Program-made: the position numbers and the translations under genes
Assembly: GCA_032718475.1 (NCBI GenBank)
Contig: JAUCBJ010001398.1
Coordinates: 81,449 to 145,448 of the forward strand
Direction of reading: 5' to 3'
Origin: Nemertoderma westbladi
Taxonomy: Eukaryota > Xenacoelomorpha > Nemertodermatida > Nemertodermatidae
DNA length: 64,000 nt
Part shown: piece after piece, positions 48,779-58,690 of the stretch
How the letters are laid out: each line of letters opens with the position of its first letter
Position numbering within the stretch: position 1 is the first letter of the stretch
The notes under the pieces: model-generated
Database searches by the model: none
Told to the model about the DNA's origin: nothing
The model's input: only the letters and a program-made list of their open reading frames with translations

Positions 48779-51700
48779 ATGGCGGATGCAATACTACCGC
48801 CCCAAGTACATACTCAAAACGAACTTATAGAAAGGGAGAATGAAAACTCATCAAGTGACGAAACCGAGGTAAATTATATAACAATAAATCGTTAGTAAAT
48901 AAAAATAAAGTAAATTTATCGGTGAACGTGAAACACGTGAAGGCGCCACACTAACTGCCAAGGCTGGGCACTCTATGACTATCCAATAATTTATTTACCT
49001 CCCTAGCAGGTAGGCCTACTGCTGTTCGCAGCAGCAGCAGAACCCAGATTCCGATTGTACCGCTGGCGTTTGCGTAAAGCATTATTTAGGCCTATAGTAC
49101 AGAATAAAATTAAAACCCAAAGTGTTTACCGGTTTTATTGCCTTAATATCGTTTAGTATAAAAAGTAATATTGCAATTCATTATTATTTGCAGACAGATA
49201 CATCAGGATCATCTCCCCTACCTACACAAACTGAATTTAAAGAAAGCGACCAGAATACTTTCAGCAGATCGCAGGTAAATTCTATAAGTACCGCAAATCA
49301 TCGTCAGGTTTATAACATTTTTGTGTAGGCCTACTCTAGCTATATAATGTTGTGCACTTTGACATTCAGAACTTCCAAGCACTCTTTTCACATTTATTAT
49401 GTTGAAGAATAATTTATATACCGTAAGGCACATTAGGGTACGCCACAGACAGATAGAGACTGGACAGCGGATAACCTTATTAATATTTCCGAAAAAACGG
49501 AATTGTCGTGGATTCACCATACGGTGATACAAAGTGTTACAAAATTGTAACTCTTTTGCACTGACTTTATTAAGGAGAAATCTTAAGGCCATGATACACC
49601 ACAGGAGCGGCGAGCGGCAGCGGCGAGCGGCCGCGGCAAGCGGCCACTTTTTAAAAATAGAACACATTATTTTCTATGGGTGATGATACACCACAAATGG
49701 CTGCTGCCGCTCGCCGCTCCTGTGGTGTATCATGGCCTTTACAATATTAACATCGAATTCATCTAAATATTGTATTCATTATATTCCGATGTACAGTATA
49801 TATAATTCTAAATTATATCATTTAATATAAATTTACTAACAATTCTCTAAATTAGGCCCTGCTGTTTAGGTGTGCTCTGCTACGAATTCTCCTTTGTATT
49901 TTACTTTATCTTAAAATATTACAAGAATACAATGAAAAAATTAAGTTTCACAGAATCTATAAAGTTAGTACTTAAATGAACAAATAGCTACAATACTATA
50001 TATCTTCATTTGTTTATACAGTACTACTGTGAATATATTAAAATTAAGCACATTATTAATTATCAATAACTCACATGATTGGTGGTGGAATGCTATGCCG
50101 CTACACGACGGCCTGTTACTTTTGAAATCAGTTTGTTTTCTCCATCTGTGAGCACCTTCTTATTATAAAAAGGCCAGCTGTCAAGGTCAGGAGCGCCTTA
50201 AGAGATCAAGGTCAGATGCGATACATTGCACTAACAGCGAATAGTTCGGTTTTGTTACTGTTTATTATTATTTCAGGTGGAGTCATCCCGACAGTCTCCT
50301 GAACCTTCACAAAACGAACAGAGAGAAACAGATGTAGATGAAACACAAACCGATGCAGATGCAAACGAGGTCTGGTAATCGAGAGCAGTGAATTACAGTA
50401 GTTTAGTAGCAAGTGGCTCGCCCCTACACTTCATCTTATCTCATCTTATCGCTTCAATGTCCATACTGAATATTTTTTAATTAATGGCTTCAAATTGACC
50501 GCAAACACAAATCTTGAATTTAGTGGGGTTAAAATTTTAATAAAATATAATTAAAATATTACGGGAATTAAAGGAGCAGGTTACAGTGGCTGAGTCTTCT
50601 AACCAAAACAATAAAGAAACGACCAATTTGCACTACAGATCACTTTTTTCCACTTCTGTAAATATGTGCCACTATCTGCCAATTTTAATGGCCTTTTTGA
50701 GCAATCAAGAGTATTGCAAGTGTACAATTATATCAATGTACTCTACGATGTATAATTACTATTTTCAGCAACATTCACCTCGAGAAGTTGGGGTTAAGAA
50801 TGTGGGGTTTAGTTCCGTGATTGATTATGAAAGGAAAGATGAAGAATCCAAATCGAGTGCCGACGATGAACATAAATCCAGTAACGAGAATGACAGAGAC
50901 ATTATATTCGAACAAGAAGGTAAATTCCAACTCATGGACTCTGGCGTCACCAATGGAAACGAGGACAAACAGACGGAAAACGATGACAACGACGTGCGAG
51001 CCAAGAGTTCCACTCCGCGATCCACAGATTCGGCGAGGAGTAGCGATAGAGACAAATCGAACAAACAGACCTACTACAGAACAGCAGAACAAATCGCCGA
51101 GCTAAGGAGAATAATGAAAGAGAATCAAAAAGAGAAGAGAGAATTAGAAGAGAGAGAAAATGAAGATAAAAAGAATAGGAAGGAGGAATCAGAGAAGGCC
51201 TACAAGTATTGGTTACAGTGCAAACGAGATCAGGATAAAGAAGCAAAAGAAAACGCCAATGAGGAAGAAGAACAAGAGGTGAGATCTACAGTACATTAGG
51301 TTTTATGGAAGTTTTATCTTAATCTCGAGCTTAGTAAACGTAAACACACAGTCACACAACTGCGTACTTTAGAAGAAATTAGACAAGATAAGATAATAAT
51401 TAATATAATAATAACTATTCTACTGTATAATTTAGTTTATGCAGAATCACTGACGTACAGTACAGGTATAATAAGTCTTAACTTATATTTATTTATAGGA
51501 GAAAACGAAAACTACTAAAGAGGCGGTTCAAGAATGGTCTGACAAGAAAAAATCTCAACGGGAGAAAGAGAGACAACTGAAAGAATGCCAACGCCACCAA
51601 GAGCAAGAATTGATTATTATTAGGCAAAGGGAAGAGTGCGACGAAGCGTTTAAGCAATGGTTAAAGAATAAGAAACGAATACTGAAGCAACAGGTTGGTT

Positions 51701-54700
51701 ATCAATCGCCACACGGATAAAAATGAATTCCTAACGTAAGAGTTGGCCTACTGAATATTCAGCAGTCATACAAGACCACCCTCAGGCGGGTCCGCTTCTT
51801 CTTTGATTTAATATGATAAATGCAACATCATACAGTAACTTGTGATATTTTACAACTTATCGAACCAGTTGAGAATTGATATATAGACTTTAAAACCAGC
51901 AGATCCAAATTATGAGATTTGCGGGGATCAGACTTTTAGACTTCCTGCACACATATTTTCAAAGTATCCCGCTAGAGGGCTAGATGTCTGAAAATTCACC
52001 GTCCTCTCCACTGTTTTCGTTTTTATTTTCTCCCGTGGAAACTTTGGATATAATTCATCAACTAAATCCACTTTTACGTTTTCATTAAAACACTTTGTTC
52101 TCACAATCAGAATTTTCGCCCTCTCGCGCCAGCTTAGAAAACGTCAGCCAGGTAAAATATACTCGAAAAGGGTGTAGGCGTACTGTACTACATATTTGTC
52201 AAGAATACAGTAGGCTCCAAAGAATTAAATCCAACGAAATGGGCGGAAAGAGGTATTCATTTTCAGATATTCTCTTCTACTACGATAGCTCCTATGAGCA
52301 TAGCTCCTTCTATGCTCAGTAGACTGAAGATCTGCAAATTAATCAATTTCGTCCTAAAGTCACTACCGGTACAAACTGTTAGTATCAGTAGGCCTACACT
52401 ACAGTAGACCTACACAGCATATCAGGTTTCTGTTCGCAATTCGCTGGGGTTAGTTGCACAAAGTCTGAGAAAAATAAAAGCGGCGTGGAACTCTTTCTGG
52501 AGAAACCCTGGAGTTATTCAAAATGACGCCGAACACCAACTATGTATTTAGTGTATTTAACAAAATGACTTACGGTAAATTAATTTTAAATATATGGGAA
52601 AGGAGCAGGTTACAGAGGCGGTGTTTTCTAACCAAAACAATAAGTAAAACTTCATTTCATATGAAACCGATTTACGCTGCCGTCAATGTCGCCAATTTGC
52701 GCGCCACTCTGCCCCCATCATGTTCCCGGTGCCCATTACAGCTGTGTGCACTGAAGCTACTGTAGTTCTATAACAAATTTACATTTTCTGGGGCTCGAAC
52801 TCATTTACATATACAGTAGATACAGATACTATACTACTGTACTCTAGTACTATACTGCAGTAGCGCGAGCAGCAGGTAATAAATAATAAGTTAAGTTAGA
52901 CCTCAAGCTGCAACCATATTGAGTTTGATAAAGCATAATGCATTCTAGGCCTATACTGTAGTTATCGTATGTAGGCCTACAGTACAGTGCAGTATACGAA
53001 TACACCAACCATGCCCCGGAATATAGTGTCATAATTCGATATTGCACCATAGTTACATCGCAGTTATTCTTGAACCTTATAGTGATTTGTTGGTACTGAT
53101 TGAAAGCTGGCCGTTCAAGGAATCCATATATGTAACACAATCTGAAATTCGTTGAAAAATCGATGAGATATGAGCCTTCAAAAGTTGCATACGGTGTTGC
53201 ACCTGCGCAGAGCTATTTTATTATGTTTAATAATAATATAGTAAATACACACCTTATTCTGGAACATTTTGTTTATCCCATACAGTACTTTTAGCTGGGC
53301 AACAATGCAATACCTCTTTAATCATACTATTACGTAACTCGTAGCTATTCATACATAAACAAAATGTTCTAGAGTAGAATATGGTTTATTTATTAAATAC
53401 TGCAGAATAAAATCGCCTTGCGCATTTGCAAAAGCATGTAACTTTTGGATGCTTATATCTCATCTAGTATACGACGTAATTCAGATTGTGATATTTAGAA
53501 TCCTTGGAACTTTCCATCACTACCAACTATTCACTATAGGTATGTATAAGGTTGAGGTTGAAGAATAACTGTGGTGTAACTGGTGGTGGTGCAATATCGA
53601 CGGAGACAGTTCGCTTGTAGCTAAAGATTGAAAGCAAAAATAAAAATTCTGGCTCACCCACTCCCACTGAGTGATCGGGAAGTGAAACTCTCTCTGTTTC
53701 TAATTTCATGCAAACTCATGAAGATTCTAAAAAAAATTTAGGCGCGGGGTGGGGGGTCGTTTCCTTGAATTACGACACTATTAGGCCTATTTAGATCTTC
53801 CGGTGTCTATGGTGTTGTTAAGGAGTTTAGCCAAACCTCAACCATTAAAACCTACTGTCCTACAGGGGCCTACTGTCCTATGACTGTAGTAGGCCTACTG
53901 CAGTACTGTACTGTAACAGTGTACCGGTACTACTGCTGTAGGCTACTGTGATAACGCCCATCAGTGGTGGTGTGATTTAGGCATAACTGTGAACTGCAGA
54001 ACTTAATACAGTAACAGCAGAATAGGTGACAATGGAACCATTTATTGAATCAGCCAGCGCATTGGTAATTTCCAAATGTATGTTCGCTACTATCTGTTCC
54101 GAAAATCATACGTTTCTGCGGACGTTTATCGAAGAATTCCTGGACGCGAATTCGAGTTTTCTGGGTAATTACGTTGTTAAGAATTGTACTGCAGGGCAAA
54201 TTACTGAGTGGCTACAGCGTTCGCTGTTTTCTGGGTCTAACAACGCCGCCACCACCTCTGCTCTGCCCCTGTGCTCGACCACTGTCCCAGCTTCAGCTAC
54301 CGGGTACCGCGAGAAGACAAGTATTCCGCCGCGACCATTGAGAACATCGGCTACGACAGCGGTTCGGTACCGACCTAATCTTGCTTCCCAAATGAGTTGC
54401 CGTCAGAAATCTCGATACTCTAGGCGTTTCCCACCAAGTTATAAACCCTCCTGCTCTTATAGCCAGTCTGGGGATTTTATCCTTACCCGAGGCCGAGACC
54501 CAATGTCAACCCCAATGGCACCCATATTAGACCCACTAGGACCTGAAATCAACCCTGTTAGATCTGACCAAACTGCAACATGTTCTTCCAATGTGTCATT
54601 AACTTACAATAACGAACACTGTATTCCTGCAGTAATCACTACCGGTACAGGCAATCAATCTACCCAACCCTTAACAAACCCGTCAGATGCTCCCGATATC

Positions 54701-56255
54701 TTGTTCATCAAGACAGAAAGCGAACCTGTTTATAAACCCTACTCACCTGCTGGTAGCTGTATCGACGAGTTAATAAACCCGGGCCTCATACCAAACAGCT
54801 ACACTTATACCGCACCCTCCCAGGGACTCCAACCAGATATCACGATACCGGACTCCAACACCTCTCAATCTCTTAGGGACTTCGACTTAAACTTATCCAA
54901 CAGAAACCACAAACACTCACTACCGGTACATCCTACGGATGTCTCATACATACTCGCTTCCAACGATAACGTGGCAACCGGAAGTGTGAATCATCCCAAC
55001 TACCAAACCGCGTCCTCTGTGATTCAACGTCAGGAAGTTGTGAGGAAAACCGACTCGCGTAACAAGTACAGTTGCAGCATTTGCGGGAAAGCGTTCACCC
55101 AGAAATGCAACCTGATTAGACACAAACGGAGCCACACCGGCGAGCGTCCCTTCCAATGCCTTACCTGCGGTAAATGTTTCTTCCAGATAGCCCATCTAAA
55201 CAACCACCTGCGTACCCACACCGCGGAACGGCCTTATGTCTGCAAAACCTGCGGGAAAGCGTTTAAAGCGAAGGGGAGCCTAACGGTGCACAAGCGCATG
55301 CATTCGGTATGAGAGACAGTCTGCGTTCCGGGGGAAGTCTGCCAAACTATAGGGAAATATTCGTGGCAACTTCCGATCTAACTCGCCGCGGGCGTGTCCA
55401 CAATGGGGGGAGAGAATGCCTTGTTTGTCGGAGTCTTACCACCTCCCGTACCGCAATCAATGTGACTCCCTCAAAACAGTTTAAGAACCCTTGTTGTTGA
55501 AAATATAAATCTCGTCTCAATGTTATAATATCAATTAAATGGAAAGGAGCAGGATACAATGGCACGGCATTATAACCAAAATAATACACGAAACTCAATA
55601 GAACATGTTTATGAGAGTAATCAGCTGTTATTTTCGTCGATTTTCCCCTGAAGAGTGATGAATTTGGTGGATTGCTTCAACATCCTCCCTATCTGCGTAT
55701 AATACCATATTACATCGGCCTCCTAAACTCTCACCCTACCTACTCGAACGTAACAGAGAATTTTATTGGAATCATACCTGGATGGCCTATATGTGTGGGT
55801 ATTGCACATCTCCAGATCACATTAACTGATTATATATTAATTTTAATTATTTATTTAATTAAAACAAATTATTTAATTTATCTGGTTCAATTTTACCCCG
55901 CTAGAGGTAAGATTAATTAGAATTCATTATTAATTATATGATAATGTTTTAAAAATTATAAAAAATAGTATTATTATAATGCCTTGGTATGGGGGGGGGG
56001 GGGGGTGTGATTTTATGTGTATTTCTGGTTTTGATATAAGTGATAAACTATCCCATTACCAAGATATGCAAATTTAAGTTATTCCCTCACACTCTGCTGT
56101 ATTATGTATAATTTTGTTTCTAGAATAAATGTGCTGAGCGCGTCAAGAAATCACGAGAATCGAAAAAATGGGACCCCAAGAAAGTCCAACGTTTAGAACA
56201 GGACGCCTTGGTAGCCCAAGCTTATCAGAAGGACAATTATTATGGTTATAATTAA
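48779..56255 (+). CDS. Coiled-coil protein, CCDC34-like
   Basis: Six exons, every intron in phase 0: 48779-48868 (ATG), 49194-49274, 50277-50369, 50769-51278, 51499-51693 and 56124-56255 (TAA). They encode 366 residues. The first ~180 residues are acidic and Ser/Thr/Gln-rich. From ~210 on the protein is a charged coiled coil (ELRRIMKENQKEKRELEERE...) with the repeated pattern KAYKYWLQCKRDQ, EAVQEWSDKKKSQRE, EAFKQWLKNKKR. This xxxxWLxxKK repeat resembles the CCDC34/DUF4207 family, linked in vertebrates to cilia and sperm flagella. The C-terminal exon ends DNYYGYN. The 4.4-kb last intron contains a complete zinc-finger gene. Exon 6 is assigned from phase and composition, so an extra exon could be missed. 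Confidence 0.68.
49586..49738. mobile_element. Harbinger-like MITE with TTA target duplication
   Basis: This 153-bp element has perfect 36-bp terminal inverted repeats starting AGGCCATGATACACCACAGG, flanked by TTA at 49583-49585 and 49739-49741. A 3-bp TTA duplication with GGCC-type ends fits PIF/Harbinger elements (inference). It lies in intron 2 of the CCDC34-like gene. Both arms are unusually GC-rich (GGCGAGCGGCAGC). Confidence 0.82.
50570..50630 (+). repeat. Dispersed short repeat (GGAGCAGGTTACAG family), copy 2
   Basis: AAAGGAGCAGGTTACAGTGG is followed by TCTTCTAACCAAAACAATAA. It closely matches the copy at 52600 and more loosely 55540 and 28682. It lies in intron 3 of the CCDC34-like gene, before exon 4. 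Confidence 0.65.
52600..52655 (+). repeat. Dispersed short repeat (GGAGCAGGTTACAG family), copy 3
   Basis: GAAAGGAGCAGGTTACAGAG, then TTTTCTAACCAAAACAATAA. Same family as 50570. Confidence 0.65.
52700..52810 (-). mobile_element. SINE fragment, same family as 17520-17755
   Basis: GCCCATTACAGCTGTG...ACTGAAGCTA...TTTTCTGGGGCTCGAACTC matches the plus-strand sequence of the element at 17570-17670 over its body and B-box region. The tRNA-like head is truncated. Confidence 0.5.
53100..53700. mobile_element. Fold-back element related to the 41.7-kb family
   Basis: An inverted repeat: the left arm (~53105-53275, with GGAATCCATATATG, ATGAGATATGAGCCTTCAAAAGTTGCAT, TTCTGGAACATTTTGTTTA) pairs with ~53353-53510 (TAAACAAAATGTTCTAGAG, ATGTAACTTTTGGATGCTTATATCTCAT). 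The right flank to 53700 continues into sequence shared with ~47900-48070 (GAAGAATAACTG, AAAGATTGAAAGC). It lies in the last intron of the CCDC34-like gene. Confidence 0.6.
54032..55312 (+). CDS. Intronless C2H2 zinc-finger protein nested in the CCDC34-like gene
   Basis: A single exon from ATG 54032 to TGA 55310-55312, 426 residues; an in-frame GTG at 54026 is not an animal start. The first ~340 residues are a low-complexity Ser/Thr/Pro/Asn-rich region, with ILFIKTESEPVY resembling a SUMO-type or regulatory motif. Three C-terminal C2H2 fingers follow (YSCSICGKAF...H...H, FQCLTCGKCF...H...H, YVCKTCGKAF...H...H) joined by TGERPF and TAERPY linkers, so it is a likely nuclear DNA-binding regulator. 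The target is unknown. The gene lies wholly in the last intron of the CCDC34-like gene on the same strand, without introns, which suggests a retroposed or moved copy. Confidence 0.88.
   Translation: MEPFIESASALVISKCMFATICSENHTFLRTFIEEFLDANSSFLGNYVVKNCTAGQITEWLQRSLFSGSNNAATTSALPLCSTTVPASATGYREKTSIPPRPLRTSATTAVRYRPNLASQMSCRQKSRYSRRFPPSYKPSCSYSQSGDFILTRGRDPMSTPMAPILDPLGPEINPVRSDQTATCSSNVSLTYNNEHCIPAVITTGTGNQSTQPLTNPSDAPDILFIKTESEPVYKPYSPAGSCIDELINPGLIPNSYTYTAPSQGLQPDITIPDSNTSQSLRDFDLNLSNRNHKHSLPVHPTDVSYILASNDNVATGSVNHPNYQTASSVIQRQEVVRKTDSRNKYSCSICGKAFTQKCNLIRHKRSHTGERPFQCLTCGKCFFQIAHLNNHLRTHTAERPYVCKTCGKAFKAKGSLTVHKRMHSV
55540..55600 (+). repeat. Dispersed short repeat (GGAGCAGGATACAATGG), copy 4
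   Basis: GAAAGGAGCAGGATACAATG then TTATAACCAAAATAATAC, same spacing as the copies at 50570 and 52600. Confidence 0.6.
55601..56123. other. End of CCDC34-like intron 5
   Basis: Unassigned intron sequence with a G15 run at 55991-56005 about 120 bp before the exon 6 acceptor. Confidence 0.5.
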
Positions 56256-56700
56256 AAGTATGTGAAAAAATTTACATTCTGTTTCCATATTATTTCTTAT
56301 TGATACAAATACCTAAGTAAAATTATTCCAGACGCCACTTTATTTTTGTAATGAAAAGGCCTACCTAATAATTTTATTAAGATTGAATCATGGATTGGAG
56401 AACATGATGCCTAAAAAAAATCGTAAAGTAGTCTCAAACTAATTCAGTTTCCATGGCTACCAATCAAACGCGAATTATAAATTACGGACACGAGACTGCG
56501 CTTTCCAATGATTAAGGGGAATGAACACGTCTCCTATGAGACACCCATGCTGCATTGTCTGGTTGGAGATGTTTGCATTAAACATGATTCAATATTATAG
56601 GAGTACTTGGTCTGCTGTTTAAATACAGTTTTATTCTAAGGGACTTATAAATCCCTTTACTATTCAATGCTGCCCATGATTCAATGTTGTTATTAAATAG
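56256..56700. other. Downstream of the CCDC34-like gene
   Basis: Presumed 3' untranslated region and intergenic DNA. A partial echo of the 20-bp array sequence (ATCATGGATTGGAGAAC) appears at ~56388 but is not repeated. No gene was seen. Confidence 0.45.
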
Positions 56701-56775
56701 TGCTTGCTCCCTTAATTCCAGATCCATGATCCCAAGTAACAGAAGTCATCCACATGCCATCTTTGGATGCCGTAT
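56700..56775 (-). pseudogene. Tiny LINE RT fragment
   Basis: The minus strand encodes GIQRWHVDDFCYLGSWIW, matching the VDDFxYLGSWI motif of the LINE family whose 3' end lies at 60.0 kb. It abuts a G18 run (56785-56802). No more of the element is visible. Confidence 0.45.
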
Positions 56776-56784
56776 TTAGAGGAT

Positions 56785-58690
56785 GGGGGGGGGGGGGGGG
56801 GGCGAAGGGGCCGAAACCCCAGGCCCCCCGCCATTGTGGGCCCCCCAACGCGACCCATAACTATAGGGATCGACCGAACGATAGAGGAGCCGAACCGGAA
56901 CCGAACTGAAACCGAACATGGCAATTTTGAATTTTGCCACTTATTTTTCCCAAAATATATGAAAAACAAAAATATTGTGGGAAAAACAGTAAATATGTTT
57001 GTACAGTAGCTTATGAATTTATATATTATAAGTAATAAAATAGGAAATTTCCGGAAAATCCGAAAATGTATAAGAAATTTCACGAAAAATGTGTAGGAAA
57101 GTCCTGAAATTTCCAACCATTTCCTGACTCACATTTCGTACTACTGTAATATATTTACATCTACATTCAAGTTTCTTTGAAAGGTTATACAGTATCTTTG
57201 AGAATTGCTCGGCGCCGTATGTGCAAACACCATACAGTAGAGCACAGGCCCCACACCCCACTGACCCGGCCCTATGCCCCACACCACTGACCCGGCCCCA
57301 GGCCAACCACCACTCTAAATCCGGCCGTGATTGGATCTTATGCTCTAAAGAAACTTGTCGAACAAATTCACTCAGTACATTAGTGGGCTGCCAAACTTAT
57401 TCGTTTCCTAAGGAAGTACAACACGAGTGTGGCCTTCGTGCGACAGAAGCTGCAAGCCATCTTAGCGAACAATTACAATTATGGCTAGTTATATCTTGGC
57501 TTCCGACACACTGACACACACACGAACTTTTAGATAACGACATAGTATAATTATAACAGTTCGCTGATGGCTCGCAGTTTTGACTCGCCCCACATGACCC
57601 GTAAAATAGGCCTAGGCCTAAACTGTAGAGTAATTTTCTGATGACACGGACTTGTAGATAAATTATGTGGGAGGGGGTGGAATTTTTCTATAAATCTTTA
57701 TCATTATTGCTTGAAGTTCGAAACACATCTAATTCAACTCACCGTCCATCACCCCATGGATCTAGAATTTTAAATTTAACCCTTAATTTTAAAGCGTTTT
57801 GAAAAAGTGTCTTTTCCAAAATAGCATCCTTCGTATTCTGGCCATTATTCATTCTTCACATTAGTCGTTTTTAATTATATCATTAGACAGCTTATGTTGT
57901 AACGATTCTAAAAATGTAATATTTCCAGAATCTTGACCACCATCGATTAATGTACAGTATAGTTAATAAACTATTTATTTTTACTTTAACGCGTCTGCAA
58001 TTTCTATTATTTCCAGGCAATGACTTGAGGGAAATTTGAAGATGAGTTAGTTCATTCGCCACTCTTTACTGCATGTTAGTTATACAAAGATGATGACACT
58101 GAAAAAGAATTGCATTTCAACTAACTAGGGCCTATTGGTTTATTAAATATGTCCAGTAATTGTATTATATTAATTTAAGATTATACGCTTGGCAGTAAAA
58201 TACTTCAGACATTGATAGTTAGTAATTAATTAAAAGTACCAATTAATCAGATTAAAAATAGATAACATTTTGCTATTTTTTAAAGATGAAATATTGAGAC
58301 ACTTGCGTTTAAAATACAGTATTTATATTTTAAGCATCAGTTCAATCAGTTAATCAGTTCAATTCATGGCGGATAATAACTGTAAAACTTTCGGGAATAT
58401 TATTTATTTATTAGACTGTCTCGATGTCACTTCTAAAAGTAAATGTAATGTTCTGGAATTTATTTAAATAAATAGCAATAACTATTTGTAAATAAAGAGA
58501 CAAACTATGGATATTTTTCAGTAATATCTCAGTTATTCTGCGGGTGTAAATGTAGCCCCGAGTACATTACCCTGTATACAAACAAAAAACGAAACTGTAA
58601 CTTATGCTAATAACTATCATCTATTACCTTCCGTATAGTGCAACCTTTCGTGTACTTTAATATTACCGTAATCGATAATTGACATTAATT
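56785..58690. other. Intergenic region with dispersed repeat fragments
   Basis: No host gene was recognised. There is a GC-rich stretch of CCCC/GGCC motifs (56803-56860, 57240-57310), a short GTGTTCGTG-unrelated MITE end (CTCGCCCCAC, ~57580) and a single arm of the 41.7-kb fold-back family (~57760-57960, GTGTCTTTTCCAAAATAGCATCC). The remainder is AT-rich. Confidence 0.45.

Noticed and set aside
50586-50768. Start of the CCDC34-like gene at ATG-like 50586 (MAESSNQNNKET)
   Set aside because: That codon is not a clear start and the segment is the dispersed GGAGCAGGTTACAG repeat. An acceptor at 50768 and upstream phase-0 exons from 48779 give a better model.
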